Assembly: GCA_022828105.1 (NCBI GenBank)
Contig: JAJEJC010000001.1
Coordinates: forward strand, 424,090-488,089
Length of the DNA stretch: 64,000 nt
DNA from: Dehalococcoidia bacterium
Lineage (GTDB): Bacteria; Chloroflexota; Dehalococcoidia; Bin125
Direction: 5' to 3'
The notes under the pieces were generated by a model that was given only the letters and a program-made list of their open reading frames with translations, was not told where the DNA came from and searched no databases. Position 1 is the stretch's first letter; every line of letters begins with the position of its first letter. Of this stretch, positions 16,647 through 26,102 are shown piece after piece. The position numbers were made by a program, and so were the translations under genes.

Positions 16647-17324
16647 TCAGTCCTCCCCGATGGCGTCCAGGTCGTGCAAGTGGCTCGTGTCGTTCCACAG
16701 GTCCAGGACGCCGCCGTCCGGATAGCTGCGCACCAGCGACAACGCAGCCGTGTCCAGACGCACCCGCCAGAAGTGTTCGACCGGCAGATCGAGCAGGCAG
16801 ACGAGCAGCGCGCGCAAACTGCCGCCGTGTGCAACGACCAGCAGCGAGTCGCCGGGCGCGCAGCGCTGCGTCGTCGCTTCGCAGAATCGGCGCACGCGCT
16901 CCAACACGTCGTAGGTGTTTTCCCCGCCTGGCCCCGCAAAGTCCTCGTGAAATCCGTCAAGTCGGCGCGACAACCGATCGGCGTCGCGCGCTTCGACCTC
17001 GGCGACGGTCAGCCCCTCCCACTCGCCGTAGGAGAACTCTCGCAGCTGCGGCGCCTGCGTGATTGGCGGTGCCGACTCGCCGATCAGCAAGCGCGCGCTC
17101 TCCATCGTGCGCGAGAGGTCGCTCGCGTAGACCGCCGAGAATTGCGTCCCGCGCAGCCTCTTGGCAAGGGCCGCGATCTGACGCCGTCCGCGCGCGTTGA
17201 GTGGGACATCGCGCTGGCCCTGGATGCGTCGGGCTCGGTTCCAGTCGGTTTCACCGTGCCGGACCAGGGACCAGTTCACGCACTCGACTTGCTGGACCGA
17301 TCGGCGTGAGGCGTCGTTGCTCAT
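16647..17324 (-). CDS. Histidine phosphatase family protein, CobC-like
   Basis: 225 aa phosphoglycerate-mutase-like phosphatase with the catalytic RHGETDWN (about residues 21-28), GQRDVPLNARGRRQ, and a second His in VVAHGGSLRAL. Within a B12 nucleotide-loop operon, such genes usually encode alpha-ribazole-5'-phosphate or cobalamin-phosphate phosphatase (CobC); sequence alone only proves the superfamily. It lies 10 bp after cobS. The start at 17324 is chosen because longer forms lack family similarity. Confidence 0.85.
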   Translation of the reverse strand: MSNDASRRSVQQVECVNWSLVRHGETDWNRARRIQGQRDVPLNARGRRQIAALAKRLRGTQFSAVYASDLSRTMESARLLIGESAPPITQAPQLREFSYGEWEGLTVAEVEARDADRLSRRLDGFHEDFAGPGGENTYDVLERVRRFCEATTQRCAPGDSLLVVAHGGSLRALLVCLLDLPVEHFWRVRLDTAALSLVRSYPDGGVLDLWNDTSHLHDLDAIGED

Positions 17325-17334
17325 GACTCCATGC

Positions 17335-18123
17335 CTACCAGAAGGGGGCGTCGAAGAGGTCGGGCAGGGCTGGGGCCAGTGCAACGCCGAGGACCAGCGC
17401 CAGCACTTCGCCCAGCTCATTGACCGCGCCGTAGGCGTCGCCGGTCATGCCGCCGAGCATTCCCGTCATCCAACGCCCCAGGATCAGCGACGCGACCGAG
17501 ACCGCGGCCATCAGCACCAGTCCGCCGGGACCGAGGAACAGGGCCGAAACAAGCGCGGCCGTGAGCAGTCCGACGGCCGCGTGCCAGTGCCGGCCATCCT
17601 GCTGCAGCGACGTGCCCACACCCTGGGCTCGCGCGTAGGGGAAGGCCGCCATGGTCAGCAGCATCCCAAACCGCGCCAGGCAGGGGAAGACGAGCAGCAA
17701 ACCGATCCGTGCAGCGTCAGGCGTGCTTGCCAGCAGGCTCCATTTCGTCACGATCAGCGCCGCGCCGCCGATCACGGCGAACGCGCCGACATGCGTGTCG
17801 CGCAGGATTCGCAACCGATCCTCCGCCGTGTACGCCCCGAACAAGCCGTCGCAGCAATCCAGGAATCCCTCGGTGTGCAGCGCCCGAGTCAGGATCAACA
17901 GGGCCGCAAGCAGCAGCGCGCCGACCACGATCGGCGGCAGTCCCTCGCGCGCGGCGGCGTCGAGTCCGACCAGCGCCGCGCCCAGGGCGAGTCCGACGAA
18001 CGGAAACCAGGCCCGCGCGGCGCTCGTCGGCGTCTCTCCGGCCGAGGTGACCGGCAGGATCGTGAGAAATCCGAACGCGTGACGCAGGCTGTCCACTAGC
18101 TCGGCTCGCTCGATGGCTCGCAT
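17335..18123 (-). CDS. cobS: Adenosylcobinamide-GDP ribazoletransferase (cobalamin synthase)
   Basis: 262 aa integral membrane enzyme joining adenosylcobinamide-GDP with alpha-ribazole(-phosphate). Family features: N-terminal AFGFLTILPV, the acidic motif in EGFLDCCDGLFGAYTAEDRL (about residues 86-105), and GDAYGAVNELGEV near the end. Multiple TM helices. The start overlaps the cobT stop by 28 bp. Confidence 0.95.
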   Translation of the reverse strand: MRAIERAELVDSLRHAFGFLTILPVTSAGETPTSAARAWFPFVGLALGAALVGLDAAAREGLPPIVVGALLLAALLILTRALHTEGFLDCCDGLFGAYTAEDRLRILRDTHVGAFAVIGGAALIVTKWSLLASTPDAARIGLLLVFPCLARFGMLLTMAAFPYARAQGVGTSLQQDGRHWHAAVGLLTAALVSALFLGPGGLVLMAAVSVASLILGRWMTGMLGGMTGDAYGAVNELGEVLALVLGVALAPALPDLFDAPFW

Positions 18124-19172
18124 TCGCCGTCGGAGACCCCCGCCTGCTCGAAGGTCGCCATGTCGTTGAGGCAGGCGGCGGCAGCGTCGACGATGCCCAT
18201 GGCCAGCACTGCGCCCGAGCCTTCGCCGAGCCGCATGTCAAGGTCCAGCAGCGGCGTCAGCCGCAACTGCTCCAGTGCGACGCCGTGACCAAGCTCCGCC
18301 GAGCGATGGCCGGCAATCAGATAGTCGCGGCTCAGGGGCACAATCGACTGGGCGATCAACGCGGCCGCCGCCGTGATGAAGCCGTCCAGCACCACCGGCG
18401 TGCGCCGCGAGGCCGCGCCAAGCACGACGCCAGCCAGAACGCCAATCTCGAACCCGCCAAGCGTGCGCAACACATCCATGCCGTCCGTAGGGTCGGGTTG
18501 GTTGACGCCGATTGCCTGTTTCACCACGGCCACCTTCTGGGCGAGTAGCTCATCGTTGCTCGATGCGCCTCTACCGGTCACGTCCTCCGGCGGACGCCCG
18601 CACAGCACCGAGACGATCGCGGCGGCAGAGGTCGTGTTCGCGATGCCCATCTCTCCGACGCCGATGATGTCGTCGTAGGCCGCCGCGGCGCGCGCGATCT
18701 TGGCCCCTGTGTCGAGTGCAACCTCGGCCTGCTCCAGCGTCATCGCCGGGCCTTCGGCAATACTCTGCGTTCCGAATCCCAGCCTCACCGAGACCAGCTC
18801 GTCCGCTGGACCGACCGGGACGGCGACACCGGCGTCGACGATGGTCAGATCGACGCCGGCTCGTTGCGCGAGCGCATTAACGGCTGCGCCGCCTTCGAGG
18901 AAGTTCTGCACCATCTGCGCGGTGACCTCCTGCGGATAGCTGCTCACCCCGCTCGCGGCGACGCCGTGATCGGCAGCAGCCAGGATGAGTTGCTTGCGAT
19001 AAGCGCGTGGATGCTCGTCGCCCTGCATGCCGGCCAGCAAAATCGACAGATCTTCCAGCCGTCCCAGGCTGCCCGGCGGCTTCGTCAACCGCTGCTGGCG
19101 GCGCTCCGCCGCCGCCATCGCTTCACGGTCGAGCGGCTCGATGATCCGAAGGATGTCGTCGAGCATGATCAT
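18096..19172 (-). CDS. cobT: Nicotinate-nucleotide-dimethylbenzimidazole phosphoribosyltransferase
   Basis: 358 aa, the usual family length. It activates the lower ligand base by transferring phosphoribosyl from nicotinate mononucleotide. Motifs: PPGSLGRLE near the N-terminus, GVSSYPQEVTAQMV, VGEMGIANTTSAAA, GRGASSNDELLAQK and the C-terminal catalytic-Glu region LDLDMRLGEGSGA. The start is 19172, or ATG 19166. It follows the BtuR remnant by 19 bp. Confidence 0.95.
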   Translation of the reverse strand: MIMLDDILRIIEPLDREAMAAAERRQQRLTKPPGSLGRLEDLSILLAGMQGDEHPRAYRKQLILAAADHGVAASGVSSYPQEVTAQMVQNFLEGGAAVNALAQRAGVDLTIVDAGVAVPVGPADELVSVRLGFGTQSIAEGPAMTLEQAEVALDTGAKIARAAAAYDDIIGVGEMGIANTTSAAAIVSVLCGRPPEDVTGRGASSNDELLAQKVAVVKQAIGVNQPDPTDGMDVLRTLGGFEIGVLAGVVLGAASRRTPVVLDGFITAAAALIAQSIVPLSRDYLIAGHRSAELGHGVALEQLRLTPLLDLDMRLGEGSGAVLAMGIVDAAAACLNDMATFEQAGVSDGECEPSSEPS

Positions 19173-19191
19173 TGCAACGGGTCCGCGCTCT

Positions 19192-19424
19192 CTAGAACTC
19201 GATACCGGGTTGGGCCTTGATTCCCTGGTCCGCGAATGGATGCTTAACCAGCGTCATCTCCGTGACCAGGTCGGCGTAGTCGATCAGCTCCTGCGGCGCA
19301 TAGCGACCGGTGATGATTACGTGCATCGACTCGGAACGGCGCTTGAGCGTGTCGATGACATCGCTCGCGGCGACCCACTCGCGCCACCCGGGGCGCGGCC
19401 TGTTTCGGCGGCTGACCGGTATCC
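19192..19424 (-). pseudogene. Truncated BtuR/CobO (corrinoid adenosyltransferase), C-terminal remnant
   Basis: Directly after the ABC ATPase stop an open frame runs to TAG 19192 and encodes the end of a CobO/BtuR-type ATP:corrinoid adenosyltransferase: [19 protein letters not shown], then [20 protein letters not shown] and IEF. Only about the last 65 recognisable residues remain of roughly 170-200; the N-terminal P-loop part is absent and there is no start or RBS. The ancestral operon therefore carried btuR between btuD and cobT. A deletion or a collapsed assembly could explain it. Confidence 0.85.
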
Positions 19425-20353
<929 letters not shown>

Positions 20354-20357
<4 letters not shown>

Positions 20358-21454
20358 AGCGAGTACACCTGTCGCTTGTTCCGGATCAACAGGAAGATGA
20401 AGAAGGGCGCGCCAACAAACGCGGTAAGCACTCCCAAGCGGAATTCGGCCGGTGCGATGATTGTGCGCGCCACCGTGTCCACCGCGAGAATGAACACCGC
20501 GCCGCCCAGGGCGCTCATGGGAATCAGGACGCGGTTGTCCGGACCCAGCAGCAGTCGCATGATGTGCGGGATGACCAGTCCGACAAATGCGATCACGCCG
20601 CTGACGGCGACCGCCGCGCCGGTCGCCAGCGCGGCCGTGACCAGCAACAACACGCGCATCCGACCGACGCGCACGCCCATCGAGCGTGCTTCGTCGTCGC
20701 CCAACATCAGCAGATTGAGGTCGCGAGACATCAGCAGCAAGAGGAGTGTCGCGCCGAGGATCAGCGGCGAGGCGATCCTGGCGTGGTCCCAGGAGCGCGA
20801 GTCGAGCCCGCCTGCGAGCCAGAACAGCACCTCCCGCAACGACTCATTGTCGGGCAGCAAGAGGATGATCGCCGAGACGATCGCGCCGAGGAAGGCGTTG
20901 ATCGCTACACCGGCCAGCAGCAACGTCGCCATCGAGAATCGGCCGCCTACCGCGGCAATCGCGTAGACGAGGAACGCGGCCGCGATGGCGCCGACGAAGG
21001 CGAACACGGGCAGCGCCATAAGGAACAACGCCGCCGCCCCAGTGGAGATGGCCACTACCGCTCCCAGCGCCCCGCCGGCGGAGATGCCGATGATGCCGGG
21101 GTCGGCCATTGGGTTGCGGAACAGCCCTTGCATCGTCGCGCCGGCCACGCCGAGGGCGATGCCTACCGACGCGCCCACCACCAAGCGGGGCATGCGGATC
21201 TGCTCAATCACAAGCTGTTCGGTGCGGCCGAACTCGGACGCCTCGATGCCGAGCGGCGAGAGCAGAATTCCGGCGACGTGACCGACGGGAATCTCGACCG
21301 GCCCCAGACTGAGCGAGACCAGGCCGACGATGATCACCAGCGCCAGCAGCGCTGCGGCGCCGACCCCCAGCCGAGCGGCGACGCCCATCCGTCGGTAACC
21401 GCTCAGGGTCGGCCGGGGCCACCAGAGCCATCGGGAGACTCGTACCACCGTCAA
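20354..21454 (-). CDS. btuC: FecCD-family permease, vitamin B12 transporter (BtuC-like)
   Basis: About 366 aa, roughly ten TM helices. Family features include RMPRLVVGASVGIALGVAG, the MQGLFRNPMADPGIIGISAG region and GVIAFVGLVIPHIMRLLLG. The start is set at TTG 21454 because GGAGG at 21465-21461 gives six-nt spacing; GTG 21448 is the alternative. That GGAGG is buried in a hairpin, and a cobalamin riboswitch lies upstream, so translation is probably B12-repressed. Imports corrinoid with the BtuD-like ATPase. Confidence 0.88.
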
Positions 21455-21460
21455 CGAACA

Positions 21461-21482
21461 CCTCCAGCGTCTCCGCTGGAGG
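21461..21482 (-). promoter_or_regulatory. Hairpin sequestering the btuC Shine-Dalgarno
   Basis: A 9-bp perfect stem (CCTCCAGCG at 21461-21469 pairing with CGCTGGAGG at 21474-21482, plus-strand notation) with a TCTC loop. On the transcript its 3' arm contains GGAGG, six nt before TTG 21454. It lies about 90 nt downstream of the riboswitch core and is the obvious candidate expression platform for translational control. No long U-tract follows. Confidence 0.6.
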
Positions 21483-21569
21483 CTGGCTGTTCGACCTGAC
21501 CGGCGCCATCGCAATCGGAGCCCGGAGATCGAGGGACCTCTCTGATGCGGAGAGTCATCACCTCATCGT

Positions 21570-21755
21570 CCAGGCAGGTCTCCTGGCTTGCGGAGGGATC
21601 GCTCGCGGCGTTCTTCCCATCGACCATCGGTCGACAGTGGTCGCCGCATCCCTTTCCGGCTCTGACGAGCCCCGCTCACAGTGGCGCTACCGCGGCGGAT
21701 TCTCACCGCCTTCCCTATTCTCCCGGGACGGGCACCTGGACGATTGCTGATTGCC
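21570..21755 (-). ncRNA. Cobalamin riboswitch
   Basis: Read on the minus strand, the leader carries the conserved core in order: GGTGCC, GGGAA, GGCGGTGAGAATCCGCC, the B12 box GCCACTG (complement of 21679-21685), GGAAAGGGATGCGGCGACCACTG and the closing AGCCAGGAGACCTGCC (complement of 21574-21589). This is the classic adenosylcobalamin aptamer arrangement. It precedes the btuC-btuD-cobTSCU operon, so it should repress uptake and salvage when B12 is abundant. Exact ends are approximate. Confidence 0.92.
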
Positions 21756-21810
21756 CGAAGGCTAACACAGGCGCGCGCCCGGGCCGGTCGTCACCCGTCG
21801 TCATTGGCCG

Positions 21811-22530
21811 TCAATTGATGCCCAGCACCGCGTAGTCGCCATCGAGGATCAGGCGGATCGAGACGTAGATGCCCACAATCGGTATCAAGACCCAGACGGC
21901 GTTCGGGCCGAGCACGTAGATGTAGAAGTCGCGCGCCGCGATCAGCTTCCACTTGCGTCCGACGAAGAAGCTGACAACGTACAGCGAGGACGCATACACC
22001 CACTGCCAGAAGAGCATGGCTCCGACAATGCCCGCCGCCATCGCCGGGATCACACCGCCCGTGTACGCCGCGTACAGCATCAGCGACGGCGCGATGGTGA
22101 CGAACCCGTTGCCGATGTCGATGTTGAATCCGTACGTGTTCCGATCGGCATAAGCCGAGTCGAACATCGAGTACGTCGCCCACACTTCCGCCCAGACGGT
22201 CGGAGAGAGCGAGCGTCGAATCGGCACCCTGGCGGTCAGGAACTCAAGAGCCGGAGTTCGGCCGCTGTCGCGCTGCCACTCGCGCCAGTGCTCCGCGCGC
22301 CGTTCGATCTGATCGCGCCGGAAGTAGAGGCAGGTTTCCCAGTAGCAGATCAGCAGATTGATTGAGAAGAACAGGCTGAACAGGAAGTGGAAGGGGTCCA
22401 ACCCGTCGTGCAGCGCGTAACGGGCGGCGATCCCGGGCAGCGCCAGCAACATGATCGCAATCACGGCGATCAGACCGGCCGGCAAGCTCCAGCGGCCTGT
22501 CCGTTCCCATGCGACGCTCAAACTACCCAA
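21811..22530 (-). CDS. Conserved multi-pass membrane protein of unknown function
   Basis: Up to 239 aa. Hydrophobic segments lie near residues 17-36, 47-64, 139-160, 165-185 and 205-230, joined by a basic loop rich in Arg/Trp (RRAEHWREWQRD). No recognised domain. The start may be TTG 22530 or TTG 22521; the latter has GAGAGG eight nt upstream. It is divergent from the sterol operon with about 180 bp between them, so it could share regulation, but no functional link can be shown. Confidence 0.65.
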   Translation of the reverse strand: MGSLSVAWERTGRWSLPAGLIAVIAIMLLALPGIAARYALHDGLDPFHFLFSLFFSINLLICYWETCLYFRRDQIERRAEHWREWQRDSGRTPALEFLTARVPIRRSLSPTVWAEVWATYSMFDSAYADRNTYGFNIDIGNGFVTIAPSLMLYAAYTGGVIPAMAAGIVGAMLFWQWVYASSLYVVSFFVGRKWKLIAARDFYIYVLGPNAVWVLIPIVGIYVSIRLILDGDYAVLGIN

Positions 22531-22711
22531 CCTCTCTCGGCCCGAGGTTTAGCCAGGCGATACCTCGTCAACCAGGTGTGCAGGATAACGACGCGCAGAT
22601 GTAACTTTGTCGCCCGACGCGCGACCGCGCCGTCTTGAAGCTCTCAAACGCACGCCCTATTGTCTGGTACATATTCTTCGGCGACGACGGAGCGCCCAGC
22701 CCAGGAGCTAT

Positions 22712-23806
22712 ATGGCTTCAGACGCACCTGCCAACCAACCCGGCACTGCCGATCCTCCGGTGTTTCTGACCGGAGTCGCCGGACATGTCGGGGCCAATCT
22801 CGTGCGCCGGCTGCTCGACGACGGCGTCCGCGTCCGGGTGCTGCTCCGCCCCGATGACAACAACGAATCCGTGGAGGGCCTCGACGTTGAGAGGGCCTAC
22901 GGCGACTTACGAGACCTGGACGCCATCAGGCAGGCGCTCGCCGGCTGTCACGGCGTCTATCACTGCGCCGCGCTCGTCTCGACGATCGACGGCGACGACG
23001 CTCATCGGCGCGACGTCTTCGAGTCGAACGTGATCGGCACTCGCAACGTGCTTCAGGCGGCGCGGGAACTGGATGCCGGACGCGTCGTGGTCACCGGTTC
23101 CTTCAGCGCCGTCGGCTACGACCTCGACGACTCCTCGATTCCAACGAAAGAGTCGATGCCGTTCTATCCGATGGAACGCACAATGCCGTACGAGCGGAGC
23201 AAGGCAATGGTGGAAACCGAGTGCTGGCATGCGGCAGCGGGCGGTCAGGACGTGTTGATTGCCACCTCGTGCGCGGTCGTCGGCGGCAACGACTTCCTGC
23301 CCTCCAGGCTGGGGAGGACGCTGTGCGACTTCGCGAATCGCAAGCTCCACGCCTATGTCGACGGCGGATTCGAGTTCGTCGCGGCACAGGACCTTGTGCA
23401 GGGGCACGTACTTTGCATGGAGCGCGGGCGCTCAGGGCAGAAGTACATTTTCAGCACCGAGTTTCAGACGATCTCCGACATGCTGGATCACTTCCAGGCG
23501 GTCACGGGCGTCAACCGTCCGCGTCGACAGATTCCCTTGGGACTGATGCTCCCGTTCGCCGAGCTGTCGAGCTACCTCCTCAGCCGCTTCTGGCCCAGCT
23601 ACCCACAGCGGTTCACGCCCGGCGCGATTCGATTGCTGCAGCAGCGTCGGCACGCCGACACGAGCAAGGCGAAAGAGGAACTCGGATTCCAGCCGACCTC
23701 GATCCGCGCCGCAGTTCAGGAAGCCTACGCGTTTCACTACCAGCGCGACGCGGTCAACAATCCGCGCGCCCGGCGCCCGGAAGCGCTCGCCGCGGGAAGC
23801 GAGTAG
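22712..23806 (+). CDS. NAD(P)-dependent 3-beta-HSD/epimerase family protein, candidate sterol C-4 demethylation reductase (SdmB-like)
   Basis: 364 aa extended SDR. N-terminal Rossmann motif TGVAGHVGANL (about residues 20-30) and active-site YxxxK in YERSK; the body resembles 3-beta-hydroxysteroid dehydrogenase/NSDHL and also HpnA. The start is ATG 22712 with AGGAG at 22703-22707. It opens an operon with a Rieske oxygenase, ERG24-type reductase, CYP51 and an oxidosqualene cyclase. In Methylococcus a Rieske enzyme (SdmA) and an SDR (SdmB) remove a C-4 methyl, so that role is the best inference. A hopanoid-sugar role is disfavoured, as no squalene-hopene cyclase is present. Confidence 0.8.
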   Translation: MASDAPANQPGTADPPVFLTGVAGHVGANLVRRLLDDGVRVRVLLRPDDNNESVEGLDVERAYGDLRDLDAIRQALAGCHGVYHCAALVSTIDGDDAHRRDVFESNVIGTRNVLQAARELDAGRVVVTGSFSAVGYDLDDSSIPTKESMPFYPMERTMPYERSKAMVETECWHAAAGGQDVLIATSCAVVGGNDFLPSRLGRTLCDFANRKLHAYVDGGFEFVAAQDLVQGHVLCMERGRSGQKYIFSTEFQTISDMLDHFQAVTGVNRPRRQIPLGLMLPFAELSSYLLSRFWPSYPQRFTPGAIRLLQQRRHADTSKAKEELGFQPTSIRAAVQEAYAFHYQRDAVNNPRARRPEALAAGSE

Positions 23807-23861
23807 CCATGCGTAGTCGAATTGGTCCAGCAGTCCCGGACAGTCAGGATTGGCTCACGAT

Positions 23862-24980
23862 ATGAGCGTCGAAACGCAAGCGCGCGCTGACGGTCCACCT
23901 GCGGAAGCCGACGCCGCCAATCTGCGCCAGCAAGCGCGAGCGGTCGGCATGAACCCCGACTATTGGTACGCGGTCGAGGAAGTGCGCAACGTCAAGCCCG
24001 GCGCGGTCACCGAGGTCGTGTTCTGGAAACAATCGATCGCCCTGTTCCGTGACGAAGACGGAGCATTTCACGCGATCGAGAATCGCTGCCTGCATCGTCA
24101 AGTCAAGCTCTCGCTTGGCGAGGTTGAGGGCTGCAGACTCGTCTGCGGCTACCACGGTTGGCGATACGACGAGGACGGCCACGTCGTCGACATTCCCGAC
24201 CTGTTCGGCCGCACGCAGGTGCCAAGACTCTCAGTCCGGTCCTATCCGGTGCAAGTCCGCTACGGCCTTGTCTGGATCTTTCCGGGCGATCCGGCACTGG
24301 CCGAGCAGCGACAGATTCCCGAAATTCCCGAGCTCGAAGGACCGGGACGCTGGGCCTGCGTGCCGCTCCGGTTCGATCTCTCGGCCCATCACTCGATCAT
24401 CATTGACAACGTCAGCGACTTCTCCCACGCCTACCTGCACCGTCAGTACCGACCATTCGACGGCGCCACGCTGACCCGCCACGAGACCATCGGCGACAAC
24501 GTACATCTCGCCTATGAGACTCGAGTTGGGCGCGGTCGTATCTCGGGCCTGTTCGTCGACCATGAGCGCCTCAACACCAACTACATGGAACTGTGCTACG
24601 AGTATCCCTACCAGCGCTCGAACACCGACGACGAGATCAAGCATTGGCTCTTCGTGCTGCCAATCGATGAGCGAACCACGCGCACGTTCTTTCTCTTCTA
24701 CTTCCGATCGCTCAAGATCCCGATGCTGCCCGTCCGCATTCCCCGCTGGGCAATGACCACCGTGCTGCGCCTCGCCAACCGAATGCTGATCGGCCCGCTG
24801 CTCTCGCAGGATCGCTGGGCAGTGGAAGCCGAGCAGAGCGGCTACGAGCACAACTGGGACGCCCCGCCGATCGAGGTCAATCCGGTCGTGCGCTCCTTCC
24901 AACAGGTAACCGTCCGCAAGTGGCGGGAACACCTGGAGCGTGAGGAACACGAAACGGCCGCGAACGCGAACGATGCCTGA
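23862..24980 (+). CDS. Rieske non-heme iron oxygenase, candidate sterol C-4 demethylase (SdmA-like)
   Basis: About 372 aa. Rieske [2Fe-2S] ligands: CLH at about residues 76-78 and CGYH about 20 residues later. Mononuclear iron ligands: NVSDFSHAYLH (about 180-190) with two His and the bridging Asp. The C-terminus has hydrophobic stretches. Start ATG 23862 (TTG 23850 is possible). Adjacent to the SDR and overlapping the reductase by 8 bp. The class fits SdmA, which oxidises the sterol C-4 methyl; the electron-transfer partner is not in the window. Confidence 0.82.
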   Translation: MSVETQARADGPPAEADAANLRQQARAVGMNPDYWYAVEEVRNVKPGAVTEVVFWKQSIALFRDEDGAFHAIENRCLHRQVKLSLGEVEGCRLVCGYHGWRYDEDGHVVDIPDLFGRTQVPRLSVRSYPVQVRYGLVWIFPGDPALAEQRQIPEIPELEGPGRWACVPLRFDLSAHHSIIIDNVSDFSHAYLHRQYRPFDGATLTRHETIGDNVHLAYETRVGRGRISGLFVDHERLNTNYMELCYEYPYQRSNTDDEIKHWLFVLPIDERTTRTFFLFYFRSLKIPMLPVRIPRWAMTTVLRLANRMLIGPLLSQDRWAVEAEQSGYEHNWDAPPIEVNPVVRSFQQVTVRKWREHLEREEHETAANANDA

Positions 24981-26070
24981 CATCCCTTCGGCCTGGACGT
25001 CGGTGTCCGGCCAGCACCTGCTCGAAGCTGCGGCGATCTTCATCGTCTTCGTCGCCGTGCTGCTCGTCGGTTCGAAGTGGCTGCCGGGTCGCAGGATGGC
25101 CGGCCGACCGGACCCCGACGGCGTCACGCGCACCTACCAGCTCAACGGACTCGCCCTGTTCCTGACGGTCATGTTGCTCGTCATGCTGGGCGAAGTCTTC
25201 AACCTGTTTTCGCTGTCGATCCTGCACAGCCATTTCGCCGAGCTGTTCATCGTCGCGAACGTCTTCTCCTGCGCGATGTCAGTGGGCTTGTACGTGCTGG
25301 CCTCGAACACTCAGACGGAGCCGCCCGGACTGTTGCGAGGCGTGTTCTTCGGCCGCCAGCTCAACCCGTCCTGGCTCGGCGTCGACCTGAAACTGTTCAG
25401 CTATCGACCGTCGTTGATCGGTCTGGCGCTGTTCAATGTCTCCTTTGCCGTCGTCCAGTACGACATGAACGGCGGTCTCTCGCTGCAGATGATTCTCTAC
25501 CAGGTCTTCACGCTCGTATACGTGTTGAACTACTTCCAGTTTGAGTACGGAATGATCTACACATGGGACATCGTCGCCGAACGGTTTGGCTGGATGCTGG
25601 CCTGGGGCGACTATGTGCTGGTGCCGTTCTTCTACTGCATTGGCGGCTGGTGGGTGTTGCACGAAACCGACTCGTTTCACGGCGTCGCCGCAGCGGCGAT
25701 CTGCGTACTGTTCGTTGTCGGCTTTGCGATGTTCCGAGGCGCAAACGAACAGAAGCACCGCTTCAAGCAAGACGCAGACGCATCGATCTGGGGGCGACCC
25801 GCTGAATCGCTCGACGGCCGTCTGTTGGTATCCGGCTTCTGGGGCGTGGGCAGGCACTTGAACTACACGGGTGAGATCTGCGTGTACTTCGCCTGGGCCC
25901 TGACGACCGGGTTCGCCTCCTGGATTCCGTTCGCCCTGCCCGTCTGGCTGACGGCTCTGCTGTGGCATCGTTCTCGGCGCGATGATCGCCGCTGTCGGCT
26001 CAAGTACGGCGAGTTGTGGCAACGCTACACGCAACGCGTGCCCCATGCGTTGATTCCACGCGTCTACTAG
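24973..26070 (+). CDS. ERG4/ERG24-family sterol reductase (candidate C-14 sterol reductase)
   Basis: 365 aa, about eight or more TM helices. Both family signatures are visible: FGRQLNPSWLGVDLKLF (about residues 128-144) and the C-terminal SGFWGVGRHLNYTGEI with RRDDRRCRLKYGELWQRYT, ending VPHALIPRVY. This family reduces the sterol C14-C15 or C7-C8 (or C24) double bond with NADPH. Next to CYP51, which leaves a C14-C15 double bond, C-14 reductase is the natural assignment. The start overlaps the Rieske gene by 8 bp, so translation is coupled. Confidence 0.88.
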   Translation: MPDIPSAWTSVSGQHLLEAAAIFIVFVAVLLVGSKWLPGRRMAGRPDPDGVTRTYQLNGLALFLTVMLLVMLGEVFNLFSLSILHSHFAELFIVANVFSCAMSVGLYVLASNTQTEPPGLLRGVFFGRQLNPSWLGVDLKLFSYRPSLIGLALFNVSFAVVQYDMNGGLSLQMILYQVFTLVYVLNYFQFEYGMIYTWDIVAERFGWMLAWGDYVLVPFFYCIGGWWVLHETDSFHGVAAAAICVLFVVGFAMFRGANEQKHRFKQDADASIWGRPAESLDGRLLVSGFWGVGRHLNYTGEICVYFAWALTTGFASWIPFALPVWLTALLWHRSRRDDRRCRLKYGELWQRYTQRVPHALIPRVY

Positions 26071-26102
26071 ACTCGACATCTCAGAGCCAATCGAGGACGA
26101 CG

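Noticed and set aside
22712-23806. HpnA hopanoid sugar epimerase
   Set aside because: Similar SDR fold, but the operon contains only sterol-type enzymes and no hpn genes.
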